Positions 52,121-61,833 of a stretch of 64,000 bases of DNA are shown here, piece after piece. This DNA comes from Mesorhizobium sp. WSM3860 (GTDB taxonomy: Bacteria > Pseudomonadota > Alphaproteobacteria > Rhizobiales > Rhizobiaceae). Numbering within the stretch: position 1 is the first letter of the stretch; each line of letters begins with the position of its first letter. The stretch covers positions 1-64,000 of the forward strand of contig NZ_NSGF01000024.1 in assembly GCF_002294995.1 (NCBI RefSeq). The letters run 5' to 3'. The notes beneath the pieces are model-generated. The model worked only from the letters and a program-made list of their open reading frames with translations. It made no database searches and was not told where the DNA came from. A program made the position numbers and the translations under genes.

Positions 52121-54856
52121 ATGAACATGCACATGCCGACCGATACCGACGCCCAGGAAACGACGACGCCGGCGCCCGCCATGGGCGGCGTCACGCCAAT
52201 GATGGAGCAGTATATCGAGATCAAGGCGGCGAACCCGGATTCGCTTCTGTTCTACCGCATGGGCGATTTCTACGAGCTGTTCTTCGACGACGCCGAAAAG
52301 GCAAGCCAGGCGCTCGGCATCGTGCTCACCCGGCGCGGCAAGCACCAGGGCCACGACATCCCGATGTGCGGCGTGCCGGTGCATGCGGCGGACGACTATC
52401 TGCAGAAGCTGATCGCGCAAGGCTTCCGCGTCGCCGTATGCGAGCAGATCGAGGACCCGGCGGAAGCCAAGAAGCGTGGCTCGAAATCGGTGGTGCGCCG
52501 CGACGTGGTGCGGCTGGTCACGCCCGGCACCATCACCGAGGACAAGCTGCTTGCACCCTCGGAGTCGAGCTTTCTGATGGCGCTGGGGCGAGTGAAGGGC
52601 GGCAATGCAGCCAGCCAAGGCAGTTTCGCGCTTGCCTGGATCGACATCTCGACGGGCGCGTTTCGGGTGGCTGAAACCTCGGCCGAACGGCTGCTTGCCG
52701 ACATTTTCCGGGTCGATCCGCGCGAGCTGATCGTCGCTGAGCCGGTGTTCCATGACGCGGAGCTGCGGCCGGTCTTCGACGTGCTCGGCCGGGTCGCCAA
52801 CCCGCAGCCGCCATCGCTGTTCGATTCGGCATCGGCCACGGGCCGCATCGCCCGCTTCTTCGACGTGGCGACCCCGGACAGTTTCGGCACTTTTTCGCGC
52901 GCCGAGCTGTCGGCGATCTCGGGCGCCATCGCCTATGTCGAGAAGACGCAGAAGGCCGAACGGCCGCCGCTGTCGCGGCCCGAGCGCGAAGAGAGCGGCT
53001 CGACGCTGTTCATCGATCCGGCGACGCGCGCCAATCTGGAACTGTTGCGCACGCTGTCCGGCAGCCGCGAAGGCTCGCTGTTCAAGGCGATCGATCGCAC
53101 CGTGACCGGCGGCGGGGCGAGGCTGCTCGCCGACCGGCTGATGGCGCCGCTGACCGACCCGGGAGCGATTTCCGCAAGGCTGGATTCGGTGTCGTTCTTT
53201 CGCGCCGAAGCGCGGCTTTGCCAGGGATTGAGAACGAGCCTGAAAAACGTCGCCGACATGCCACGAGCGCTGTCCCGGCTGGCGCTCAACCGCGGCGGCC
53301 CGCGCGATCTTGGCGCGCTGCGCGCCGGCTTCGAGGCCGCGGGCGCGATCGCCGCGCTGCTCGCGACGACGACGCTCCCCGCCGAACTCGCCGCGGCGCT
53401 CTCGGCGATCCATGGCCTGCCCGAGGCGCTCGCCCGCCATCTCAGCGAGGCGCTCGACGACGAACTGCCGCTGATCCGGCGCGACGGCGGCTTCGTGCGG
53501 TCAGGCTACAATGCCGAACTCGACGAAATGCGGGCGCTGCGCGACGAGTCGCGAAAAGTGATCGCCGGGCTGGAGCGCTCGCTGATCGAGGAGACCGGCA
53601 TCCGATCGCTGAAGATCCGGCACAACAATGTGCTCGGCTACTATATCGAGGTTACGGCCAACCATCATTCGATCATGACCGGCAGCGACGCGGCGAAGGC
53701 GCGCTTCATCCATCGCCAGACCATGGCCAACGCGATGCGCTTCACGACGACGGAACTGGCGGAGCTGGAATCGAAGATCGCCAATGCCGCCGATAAGGCG
53801 CTGAGCATCGAGCTTGCCACCTTCGACCGGCTGACGGCGGAAGTGGTGAGCGAGGCCAACAGCATCCGTGCCGGCGCCGAGGCACTCGCAGTCCTCGACG
53901 TATCGTCGGCCTTGGCGCTGCTTTCCGAAAGCGAGGGCTGGTGCCGGCCGGTCGTGGACTCCAGCCTCGCCTTCGAGATCGCCGGCGGCCGCCACCCGGT
54001 AGTCGAACAGGCGCTCAGGCGCTCAGGCGAAGGCCCATTCGTCGCCAATGACTGCGACCTCTCGCCTGAAAACGGCGCAGAGGCCGGCGCCATCTGGCTG
54101 CTAACCGGCCCCAACATGGGCGGCAAGTCCACCTTCCTGAGGCAGAACGCGCTGATCGCCATCCTTGCCCAGACCGGCTCCTTCGTGCCGGCCGAAAGCG
54201 CCCATATCGGCGTCGTCGACCGGCTGTTCTCGCGCGTCGGCGCCTCGGACGATCTGGCGCGGGGGCGCTCGACCTTCATGGTCGAGATGGTCGAGACGGC
54301 GGCGATCCTGAACCAGGCCGGCGAACGGGCGCTGGTCATCCTCGACGAGATCGGCCGCGGCACTGCGACCTTCGACGGCCTGTCGATCGCCTGGGCGGCG
54401 GTCGAATATCTGCATGAAAAAACCCGCTGCCGGGCGATCTTCGCCACGCATTTCCACGAGATGACGGCGCTGGCCGGCAAGCTTTCGCGGCTCTCCAACG
54501 TCACCATGCGGGTCAAGGAGTGGGAAGGCGACGTCGTCTTCCTGCACGAGGTCGGCAAGGGTGCCGCCGACCGCTCCTACGGCGTGCAGGTGGCGCGGCT
54601 CGCCGGACTGCCGGAAGCGGTGGTGGCGCGCGCCAAGGAAGTGCTGCACCAGCTCGAGGAAGGCGAAGTTTCGGGCAAGACCAACCGGCTGGTCGACGAC
54701 CTGCCGCTGTTTTCGGTGGCGGTGAAGCGCGAAGCGCCGAAGCCGCCGAAGAACGATGTCCTGGGCGAAGCACTGGGGGCGATCAATCCGGACGAGATGA
54801 CGCCAAGGGAGGCGCTGGAAGCGCTTTACAGGCTGAAAGGGCTGGCTCTGCGTTGA
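52121..54856 (+). CDS. mutS: DNA mismatch repair protein MutS
   Basis: Mismatch-recognition ATPase of 911 aa. The mismatch-binding domain has YRMGDFYELFFDDAEKAS, with the Phe-x-Glu wedge (FYELF) that stacks on the mispair. Core and clamp domains follow. The C-terminal ATPase has Walker A LTGPNMGGKST, DDLARGRSTFMVEMVETAAIL and Walker B LVILDEIGRGTATFDGLS, then FATHFHEMTAL. The end (EALEALYRLKGL) is the short dimerisation helix region. It is divergent from the malic enzyme gene. Confidence 0.97.
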   Translation: MNMHMPTDTDAQETTTPAPAMGGVTPMMEQYIEIKAANPDSLLFYRMGDFYELFFDDAEKASQALGIVLTRRGKHQGHDIPMCGVPVHAADDYLQKLIAQGFRVAVCEQIEDPAEAKKRGSKSVVRRDVVRLVTPGTITEDKLLAPSESSFLMALGRVKGGNAASQGSFALAWIDISTGAFRVAETSAERLLADIFRVDPRELIVAEPVFHDAELRPVFDVLGRVANPQPPSLFDSASATGRIARFFDVATPDSFGTFSRAELSAISGAIAYVEKTQKAERPPLSRPEREESGSTLFIDPATRANLELLRTLSGSREGSLFKAIDRTVTGGGARLLADRLMAPLTDPGAISARLDSVSFFRAEARLCQGLRTSLKNVADMPRALSRLALNRGGPRDLGALRAGFEAAGAIAALLATTTLPAELAAALSAIHGLPEALARHLSEALDDELPLIRRDGGFVRSGYNAELDEMRALRDESRKVIAGLERSLIEETGIRSLKIRHNNVLGYYIEVTANHHSIMTGSDAAKARFIHRQTMANAMRFTTTELAELESKIANAADKALSIELATFDRLTAEVVSEANSIRAGAEALAVLDVSSALALLSESEGWCRPVVDSSLAFEIAGGRHPVVEQALRRSGEGPFVANDCDLSPENGAEAGAIWLLTGPNMGGKSTFLRQNALIAILAQTGSFVPAESAHIGVVDRLFSRVGASDDLARGRSTFMVEMVETAAILNQAGERALVILDEIGRGTATFDGLSIAWAAVEYLHEKTRCRAIFATHFHEMTALAGKLSRLSNVTMRVKEWEGDVVFLHEVGKGAADRSYGVQVARLAGLPEAVVARAKEVLHQLEEGEVSGKTNRLVDDLPLFSVAVKREAPKPPKNDVLGEALGAINPDEMTPREALEALYRLKGLALR

Positions 54857-54861
54857 CGGTT

Positions 54862-54915
54862 GGCGAAAGCCGCGATGACGGCTGATCTCTCCCCAAGTTG
54901 GGAGATTGGCAGCTT
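54862..54915. repeat. Partial copy of the 38885 repeat interior
   Basis: GGCGAAAGCCGCGATGACGG-CTGATCTC is the reverse complement of GAGATCAGCCGTCACCGCGG-CTTTCGC found at about 38936-38961, with one mismatch. GGGAGATTGGCAGCT matches the next segment. It separates convergent mutS and aldo/keto reductase genes. Confidence 0.65.
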
Positions 54916-54920
54916 CACCG

Positions 54921-55766
54921 TCAAATCATCTCCAGACCGCGCTTGCGCGTCGGCGGCGGGAAGCCGCGATCGAGCTCGGCAAAATCCTCCGCCGTCAGCT
55001 TGATGTCGAGTGCCGCAGCGTTCTGGCGGACGTGCTCCTGCCGGCTGGCCTTCGGGATGGCGACGACGCCTTTTTGGGCCATCACCCACGCAAGCGCGAC
55101 CTGCGCCGCCGTGGCGTTGTGGCGGGCGGCAACGGCGTCGAGCCTGGCGTTGCGCGCCAGCGCGCACTGCTCGACCGGCGAATAGGCCATCAGCGGGATG
55201 CCGCGCTCAAGGCTCCAGGGCGCAAGATCGAATTCCGGACCGCGCCGCGACAGATTGTAGAGGACCTGGTTGGTCTGGACATTGGCGCCGGAGGGTAGGC
55301 CGACCAATTCCTCCATCTCGTCGGTATCGAAATTGCTGACGCCCCAGTGGCGGATCTTGCCGGCCGCCTTCAAGGCCTCGAAGGCCTCGATTGTTTCCGA
55401 CAGCGGCACGCTGCCCGGCCAGTGCAGCAGATAGAGGTCGATGCGGTCGGTGGCGAGCCGTTTCAGACTGTTCTCGCAGGCCCGCTTGACGCCGCCGCGC
55501 GAGGCGTTGGACGGCAGCACCTTGGAAACCAGAAAAGTCTCGTCGCGGCGCCCGGCGATGGCTTCCGCCACCACCTCCTCGGCGCCGCCGCCGGCATACA
55601 TTTCCGCCGTATCGATCAAGCTCATGCCGAGATCCAGTCCAAGCCTTAGCGCCGCGACCTCATCAGCGCGGCGCCGGCGGTCCTCGCCCATCTTCCATGT
55701 GCCTTGACCCAGCACCGGAAGGGCTTCGCCTGACGGCAGGACGGTAGTTCTGATTTTAGAAGACAT
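54921..55766 (-). CDS. Aldo/keto reductase
   Basis: NADPH-dependent (beta/alpha)8-barrel reductase of 281 aa. The catalytic tetrad is Asp and Tyr in SLIDTAEMYAGG, Lys in FLVSKVLPS and His in LYLLHWPGS. HWGVSNFDTDEM and the cofactor segment AIPKASRQEHVRQNAAALD are typical. It resembles broad-range aldehyde/ketone reductases; the physiological substrate is unknown. It lies 93 nt after the DUF305 gene on the same strand. Confidence 0.93.
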   Translation of the reverse strand: MSSKIRTTVLPSGEALPVLGQGTWKMGEDRRRRADEVAALRLGLDLGMSLIDTAEMYAGGGAEEVVAEAIAGRRDETFLVSKVLPSNASRGGVKRACENSLKRLATDRIDLYLLHWPGSVPLSETIEAFEALKAAGKIRHWGVSNFDTDEMEELVGLPSGANVQTNQVLYNLSRRGPEFDLAPWSLERGIPLMAYSPVEQCALARNARLDAVAARHNATAAQVALAWVMAQKGVVAIPKASRQEHVRQNAAALDIKLTAEDFAELDRGFPPPTRKRGLEMI

Positions 55767-55859
55767 GGCCTGCTCCGCGTGAGGCCGGATCGCAGCACAA
55801 GCATTGCCGGAAATCCAGGCCGAAGTCCTCGCCTTCGTCCGGATTCCCGGCGCGGGAAA

Positions 55860-56249
55860 TTAGTTCACCGGATGCTTGGCAAGCCAATCCTGCATTTTTT
55901 TGATCTCGGCTTCCTGCGCCTTGACGACGTTCTCGGCGAGCTTGCGGATTTCCGGGTCCTTGCCGTTGGCGATCACCACCTTGGCCATGTCGATGGCTCC
56001 CTGGTGATGCGGGATCATGCCGCGGACGAAATCGACATCGGCGTTGCCGGTGTAGTTGAGCATCATGTCCTTGTGCATCTTGTCCATCGCGGCCTTGTAG
56101 CCAGCAGTCGCCGGAGTTTTGGCGCCCATGGCCATACCGGACATGTCGTGCTTCATTTCGTCCGATTGCGCGGGCACGCTTTCGAGGAACACCGCGATCA
56201 GCATTCCCGCCGCCATCAGCAGCAGCACAATCTTCTTGGCCAAGGTCAT
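55860..56249 (-). CDS. DUF305 family secreted protein
   Basis: Periplasmic or membrane-anchored protein of 129 aa. The N-terminal helix (TLAKKIVLLLMAAGMLIAVFLES) acts as signal or anchor. A Met/His-rich stretch HDMSGMAMG follows. The DUF305 (ferritin-like helical) core has MHKDMMLNYTGNADVDFVRGMIPHHQGAIDMAKV, with the conserved MIPHHQ motif. Such proteins often accompany copper genes, and it lies 44 nt after the copper ATPase, probably in the same operon. The start at 56249 has AGGAG. Confidence 0.88.
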   Translation of the reverse strand: MTLAKKIVLLLMAAGMLIAVFLESVPAQSDEMKHDMSGMAMGAKTPATAGYKAAMDKMHKDMMLNYTGNADVDFVRGMIPHHQGAIDMAKVVIANGKDPEIRKLAENVVKAQEAEIKKMQDWLAKHPVN

Positions 56250-56293
56250 CCAATATCTCCTGTTGAATGGAATGTCGTATTTGGGGGCGTCGC

Positions 56294-58810
56294 TCAAAGT
56301 TTCAACGTTCTCAGCCGCAGCGCGTTGCCGATCACCGAGACCGACGACAGGCTCATCGCCGCCGCCGCGATCATCGGCGACAGAAGCGTCCCGGCGAGCG
56401 GATAGAGCACGCCGGCGGCGACCGGCACGCCGAGCACGTTGTAGAGGAAGGCGAAGAACAGGTTCTGGCGAATGTTGCGGATCGTCGCCTGGGCCAGTGT
56501 GCGGGCTCTGACGATGCCGTTGAGATCGCCCTTGACCAGCGTGATGCCGGCGCTTTCGACCGTGACGTCGGCCCCGGTGCCCATGGCAATGCCGACATCG
56601 GCTCCGGCAAGCGCCGGCGCATCGTTGACGCCGTCGCCGGCCATGGCGATGCCGGCGCCCCTGGCGCGCAGGTCGTTGACAAGTGCCGCCTTCTCATCCG
56701 GCAGCAGGCCGGCGCGGACCTCGTCGATGCCGAGCCTGCCCGCGATCGCTCTTGCTGTGCGCTCGTTGTCGCCGGTCGCCATTATGATCCTCAGGCCCTT
56801 GTGGTGCAGCGCCTTGATCGCCTCGGCAGTGGTTGCCTTGACCGGATCGGCGACAGCAACGAGGCCGGCGAGCTTGCCGCTGACGGCAACGAACATCGCC
56901 GTCTTGCCTTCGGCCTGCAGCGCTTCCGCGCTGGCGGCAACGGGCGCGGTGCCGACGCCGAGGTCGGCCATCATCGCCGCATTGCCGAGCGCGACCTTCC
57001 TGCCGGACACGGTGCCGGCAACGCCCTTGCCGGTTACCGCCTCGAAGTTCTCGGCAGCTGCAAGCTTGACGCCGCGTTTGGCGGCACCCTCGACGATCGC
57101 CTCGGCGAGCGGGTGTTCCGAGCCTTTTTCGAGCGTGGCGGCAAGCGCCAGCAATTCATTCTCCGCTATGCCCTGGGCGGCGACGACATCGGTCAGCCGT
57201 GGCCGGCCCTCAGTCAAGGTGCCGGTCTTGTCGACGATCAGAGTATCGACGGAGGCGAAGCGCTCCAATACCGCCGCTTCCTTGATCAGCACGCCGGCAT
57301 GCGCGCCGCGCCCGGTCGCGGTCATGATCGACATCGGCGTGGCCAGCCCGAGCGCGCAGGGACAGGCGATGATCAGCACCGACACCGCCGAGACGATGGC
57401 GAAGGCCAGGCTGGGCTCGGGACCGAAGAGCGACCATGCAATGAAGGCGATGATCGCCACCAGCACGACAGCCGGCACGAAATAGAAGGAAACGCGATCT
57501 GCCAGCCCCTGGATCGGCGCGCGCGAGCGCTGCGCCTTGGCGACCATTTCGACTATGCGCGAAAGCGTGGTCTCGGCGCCGACCTTTTCGGCGCGCATGA
57601 TGAGCGAGCCGTTCTTGTTCAACGTGCCGCCGGTGAGAGGATCACCCTCCGACTTTTCCACCGGGAGCGGTTCACCGGTGATCATCGATTCGTCAATCGA
57701 CGAGCGACCTTCCAGCACAATGCCGTCGACCGGCACGGCATCACCGGGGCGGATGCGGAGCCTGTCCCCGGTCTTGACGCTGTCGAGCGGCACGTCCCTC
57801 TCGGACCCGTCAGTGCCGATCAGGCGCGCCGTCTTCGGGGCAAGGTCGAGCAAGGCGCGAATGGCCGAGCCCGTGCGTTCGCGAGCGCGTAATTCCAGCA
57901 CCTGGCCGAGGAACACCAGCGCGACGATGACCGCGGCCGCCTCGAAATAGACCGGCACGCTGCCGTCATGGCCGCGAAACTGATGCGGGAAGACATCCGG
58001 GAACAGCGTCGCGACAAGGCTGAACAGATATGCAGCGCCGACGCCCAGTGAGATCAGCGTCCACATATTGGGACTGCGGTTGAGGATCGATTCCCAGCCA
58101 CGATGGAAGAATGGAAACGCCGCCCACAGCACCACCGGACTCGCCAGCACCAGCTCTGCCCATGTCTTCGTGTGGCCGTCGATGAAGCTTTCGAAGCTGA
58201 TGCCCAGCATCGGCGCCATGGCGATGACCAGAAGCGGCAGCGAAAGCACGGCGCTGACCCAGAAGCGGCGCGTGAAATCGACAAGCTCCGGGTTCGGGCC
58301 CTCGTCGCCGGACGGCACGCCCATCGGCTCCAGCGCCATGCCGCAGATCGGGCAGGAGCCGGGCCTGTCGCGGATGATCTCGGGATGCATGGGACAGGTG
58401 TATTGCGTGCCTTTGGGCATCGGCTGCGGTTCAGGCCGGCCGGCAAGATACTTTGCCGGCTCGGCTTCGAACTTGCCCTTGCATCCGGCCGAACAGAAAT
58501 AGAAACCCTGTCCCTCGTGTCGGACAAAATGCCTGGCGCTCGCGCGGTCGACGTTCATGCCGCAGACGGGATCGGTGGCCGTCAGATATTTGTCCGGCTC
58601 GGCCTGGAACTTCGTGCGGCAGCGCTCGCTGCAGAAATGAAAGGACCTGCCGCCATGCTCGGCCGCCGGCTTGCCGGCTGCCGGATCGACCGTCATGCCG
58701 CAGACAGGGTCGCGAATCACCGCTTCGGCCGCAGGCGCGGCATTCTTCCCCGAACAGCAGGATGCGCCATGCGCGTGATGATGGTTATGGTTGGACTTGG
58801 TCATAAGCAA
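56294..58810 (-). CDS. Copper-exporting P1B-type ATPase with YHS and heavy-metal-binding domains
   Basis: Membrane ATPase of 838 aa. A His-rich start (NHNHHHAHGASCCSG) is followed by two YHS domains (DPVCGMTV... and DPVCGMNV..., each with CSERC/CSAGC). A zinc-ribbon-like metal-binding domain (YTCPMHPEI...CPICGMALEPMG) is at about 137-165. Eight membrane helices include the metal-site IIACPCALGLATP. DKTGTLTEG is the phosphorylation site, SEHPLAEAI the His-Pro motif, and MAGDGVNDAPALAGADVG the hinge. CPC plus context indicate Cu+ export. No classical HMA (CxxC ferredoxin-like) domain is present. Confidence 0.95.
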   Translation of the reverse strand: MLMTKSNHNHHHAHGASCCSGKNAAPAAEAVIRDPVCGMTVDPAAGKPAAEHGGRSFHFCSERCRTKFQAEPDKYLTATDPVCGMNVDRASARHFVRHEGQGFYFCSAGCKGKFEAEPAKYLAGRPEPQPMPKGTQYTCPMHPEIIRDRPGSCPICGMALEPMGVPSGDEGPNPELVDFTRRFWVSAVLSLPLLVIAMAPMLGISFESFIDGHTKTWAELVLASPVVLWAAFPFFHRGWESILNRSPNMWTLISLGVGAAYLFSLVATLFPDVFPHQFRGHDGSVPVYFEAAAVIVALVFLGQVLELRARERTGSAIRALLDLAPKTARLIGTDGSERDVPLDSVKTGDRLRIRPGDAVPVDGIVLEGRSSIDESMITGEPLPVEKSEGDPLTGGTLNKNGSLIMRAEKVGAETTLSRIVEMVAKAQRSRAPIQGLADRVSFYFVPAVVLVAIIAFIAWSLFGPEPSLAFAIVSAVSVLIIACPCALGLATPMSIMTATGRGAHAGVLIKEAAVLERFASVDTLIVDKTGTLTEGRPRLTDVVAAQGIAENELLALAATLEKGSEHPLAEAIVEGAAKRGVKLAAAENFEAVTGKGVAGTVSGRKVALGNAAMMADLGVGTAPVAASAEALQAEGKTAMFVAVSGKLAGLVAVADPVKATTAEAIKALHHKGLRIIMATGDNERTARAIAGRLGIDEVRAGLLPDEKAALVNDLRARGAGIAMAGDGVNDAPALAGADVGIAMGTGADVTVESAGITLVKGDLNGIVRARTLAQATIRNIRQNLFFAFLYNVLGVPVAAGVLYPLAGTLLSPMIAAAAMSLSSVSVIGNALRLRTLKL

Positions 58811-58837
58811 ATGCCTCGGAACTCTCGGATCGAGGCG

Positions 58838-58868
58838 GACGTAATCCTTCCAGTAACTGGAAGGTCAA
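58838..58868 (-). promoter_or_regulatory. CueR-type MerR-family promoter of the copper ATPase
   Basis: On the minus strand a -35 TTGACC (58863-58868) runs into the dyad CCTTCCAGTTACTGGAAGG (58846-58864). A 19-bp spacer leads to TACGTC (58838-58843) at the -10 position. The long spacer with a dyad inside it, and the CCTTCC..GGAAGG arms, closely match the copA promoter controlled by CueR. It lies 28 nt upstream of the ATPase start. No cueR gene is present in this window. Confidence 0.8.
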
Positions 58869-58992
58869 GGGCCAGTCTCGATTCTTAGAAAATTGAGTGG
58901 CTGACCGTCGAACGCACTTTCCGTGTCATGGAATGCGCCTGTCCGCACGCCCCATACACAGCGCCGCGAAAACACGCTATAGACGCCGCCGA

Positions 58993-61794
58993 ATGGCAAA
59001 GATCTCCCTCAAACTCGACGAAATCATCGATGGCGACGCTTTGCGCCGCGACATGACGGCGCTGACGGCGCCGAGCGCCGGCGACGGCTCAGGCAAGACT
59101 GCCCGCACAGCCGTTCTGCAACTGCTCAAGGGCAAGCTCGCGGAAGGGCGAAAGATCGCCGAAGCGATGCTGAAGGAGGATGGCGGCGGCCATGCCTGCG
59201 CCGAGCGGCTGTCGCATCTGATGGACGAGCTGATCCGGGCGCTTTACGATTTCGCGGCCACCCACGTCTACCAGGTCAAGAACCGCTCCGCCGCCGAGCG
59301 CATGGCGGTCGTCGCGGTCGGCGGCTACGGCCGCGGCACGCTGGCGCCGGGCTCCGACATCGACCTATTGTTCCTGCTGCCCTACAAGCAGACGCCGTGG
59401 GGCGAGCAGATCGTCGAATACATGCTCTACATGCTGTGGGACATGGGGCTGAAGGTCGGCCACGCCACCCGCAACATCGAAGAGTGTCTGAGGCTCTCGC
59501 GCACCGACATCACCATCCGCACCTCGATACTGGAAGCGCGCTTCCTGTGGGGCGAACGCAAGCTCTACGACGAACTGCTCACCCGCTTCGACCACGAAGT
59601 GGTGCGCACCACCGGACCCGAATATGTGCAGGCCAAGCTCGCCGAACGCGACGATCGCCACGCCAAGGCCGGCGAGAGCCGTTATCTGGTCGAGCCCAAC
59701 GTCAAGGACGGCAAGGGCGGTCTGCGCGATCTGCAGACGCTGTTCTGGATCGGCAAATACTTCTATCGCGTGCGTACCGGCCAGGAACTGGTCGAGAAAG
59801 GCGTCTTCACCGAAGCCGAGTATCGCGAATTCCAGAAAGCCGAGGATTTCCTGTGGGCGGTGCGCTGCCACATGCACTTCCTTACCGGCAAGGCGGAAGA
59901 GCGGCTGCATTTCGACATCCAGCGCGAGATCGCCGAGCGGCTGGGCTACACGACGCATCCCGGGCTGTCGGCGGTCGAGCGCTTCATGAAGCACTACTTC
60001 CTCGTCGCCAAGGATGTCGGGGATCTCACCCGCATCTTCTGCGCCGCGCTCGAGGAAGAGCAGGCCAAGCATGTGCCCGGCTTCAACCGCATCTTCCTCA
60101 CCTTCTCGCGGCGCAAGCGGAAGCTTGCCGGCACGTCCGACTTCATTGTCGACAACCACCGCATCAACATTGCCGATGACAGCGTGTTCGAACGCGATCC
60201 GGTCAACCTGCTGCGGCTGTTCTGGTTCGCCGACAAGCACGGGCTGGAGTTCCACCCCGACGCGCTGAAGCTGCTTACCCGGTCGCTCGGCCTGGTCAAC
60301 AAGTCGCTCAGGCGCGACGAGGAGGCCAACCGGTTGTTCCTCGATATCCTCACCTCGGACCGCAACGCCGAGCTCAATCTCAGGCGCATGAACGAGGCGG
60401 GACTGCTCGGCAAGCTGATCCCCGACTTCGGCAAGATCGTCGCCATGATGCAGTTCTCGATGTACCACCATTATACGGTGGACGAGCATCTCATCCGCTG
60501 CATTGGCGTGCTGGCCGAGATCGAGCGCGGCGACGGCGCCAAGGTGCATCCGCTGTCGCACTCGCTGATGCCGGGGCTGAAGAAGAGCCGCGAGGCGCTC
60601 TATGTCGCGGTGCTCTTGCACGACATCGCCAAGGGCCGGCCGGAGGACCATTCGGAGGCCGGCGCCAGGATCGCGCGGCGCATCTGCCCACATATGGGGC
60701 TATCGGCCGCCGACACCGAGACCGTCGCCTGGCTGGTCGAGAACCATCTGGTCATGTCGATGACCGCGCAGACGCGCGATCTCAACGACCGCAAGACGAT
60801 CGAGGATTTTGCCTCGATCGTGCAATCGGTGGAGCGGCTGAAGCTGCTCCTGATCCTCACCGTCTGCGACATTCGGGGCGTCGGGCCGGGCGTGTGGAAC
60901 GGCTGGAAAGGGCAATTGCTGCGCACGCTCTATTTCGAGACCGAGCTGCTCTTGACCGGGGGCTTTTCCGAAGTGTCGCGCGCCGAACGCACCTCCGCCG
61001 CGCGCGAGCGGCTGGCCGAGGCGCTTTCCGCATGGCCGGCGAAGGAGCGCAAGCGCTATGTCGCCCAGCACTACGAAAACTATCTGCTGACCGTCGACCT
61101 GCCCGACCAGTTGCGCCACGCCGAATTCGTCCGCGAGGCGGATGTGGCCGGCAGGAAGCTCGCCACCATGGTGAAGACGCATGAGTTCGAAGCGGTAACT
61201 GAAATCACCGTGCTGGCGCCGGACCATCCGCGCCTGCTGTCGGTGATCGCCGGCGCCTGTGCCGCGGCCGGCGGCAACATCGTCGATGCGCAGATCTTCA
61301 CCACCTCTGACGGGCGGGCGCTGGACACCATTTTGATCTCCAGAGAATTCGACCGCGACGAGGACGAGCGGCGGCGGGCCGAACGCGTCGGCAAGCTGAT
61401 CGAGGACGTGCTGTCCGGCAAGAGCTGGCTGCCCGAGATGATCGAGAAGCGCGCCAAGCCGAAGCGCGGCGCCAAGGCCTTCCGCATTCCGCCGCGCGCC
61501 GAGATCCGCAACACGCTGTCGAACCGTTTTTCCGTGATCGAAATCGAGGGGCTGGACCGGCCCGGCCTGCTCTCAGAGGTCACCGGCGCGCTGTCGGACC
61601 TTTCGCTCGATATCGCCTCGGCTCACATCACCACTTTCGGCGAAAAGGTCATCGATACCTTCTATGTCACCGACCTTACCGGCCAGAAGATCGACAGCCC
61701 GACGCGCACGGCGACGATTCACAAGCGGCTGATCGACACACTCGAAGGCAACGCGCCCGAACGCAACGGCAAGACCAAGGCGGCGGCCGAGTGA
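58993..61794 (+). CDS. glnD: Bifunctional PII uridylyltransferase/uridylyl-removing enzyme
   Basis: Nitrogen sensor of 933 aa that uridylylates PII proteins when glutamine is low and reverses this when it is high. The nucleotidyltransferase site VAVGGYGRGTLAPGSDIDLLFL is near residue 105. The GlnD-specific helical domain has NVKDGKGGLRDLQTLFWIGK. The HD domain has LLHDIAKGRPEDHSEAG. Two C-terminal ACT domains (TEITVLAPDHPRLLSVIAGACAAAGG and IEIEGLDRPGLLSEVTGALSDLSLD) bind glutamine. The start at 58993 (MAKISLKLDE) has a weak ribosome site; ATG at 58933 is the alternative. Confidence 0.95.
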   Translation: MAKISLKLDEIIDGDALRRDMTALTAPSAGDGSGKTARTAVLQLLKGKLAEGRKIAEAMLKEDGGGHACAERLSHLMDELIRALYDFAATHVYQVKNRSAAERMAVVAVGGYGRGTLAPGSDIDLLFLLPYKQTPWGEQIVEYMLYMLWDMGLKVGHATRNIEECLRLSRTDITIRTSILEARFLWGERKLYDELLTRFDHEVVRTTGPEYVQAKLAERDDRHAKAGESRYLVEPNVKDGKGGLRDLQTLFWIGKYFYRVRTGQELVEKGVFTEAEYREFQKAEDFLWAVRCHMHFLTGKAEERLHFDIQREIAERLGYTTHPGLSAVERFMKHYFLVAKDVGDLTRIFCAALEEEQAKHVPGFNRIFLTFSRRKRKLAGTSDFIVDNHRINIADDSVFERDPVNLLRLFWFADKHGLEFHPDALKLLTRSLGLVNKSLRRDEEANRLFLDILTSDRNAELNLRRMNEAGLLGKLIPDFGKIVAMMQFSMYHHYTVDEHLIRCIGVLAEIERGDGAKVHPLSHSLMPGLKKSREALYVAVLLHDIAKGRPEDHSEAGARIARRICPHMGLSAADTETVAWLVENHLVMSMTAQTRDLNDRKTIEDFASIVQSVERLKLLLILTVCDIRGVGPGVWNGWKGQLLRTLYFETELLLTGGFSEVSRAERTSAARERLAEALSAWPAKERKRYVAQHYENYLLTVDLPDQLRHAEFVREADVAGRKLATMVKTHEFEAVTEITVLAPDHPRLLSVIAGACAAAGGNIVDAQIFTTSDGRALDTILISREFDRDEDERRRAERVGKLIEDVLSGKSWLPEMIEKRAKPKRGAKAFRIPPRAEIRNTLSNRFSVIEIEGLDRPGLLSEVTGALSDLSLDIASAHITTFGEKVIDTFYVTDLTGQKIDSPTRTATIHKRLIDTLEGNAPERNGKTKAAAE

Positions 61795-61833
61795 CATCCA
61801 TTTGACGCAATTCCGCAGGCAGTCATCCTCCGC

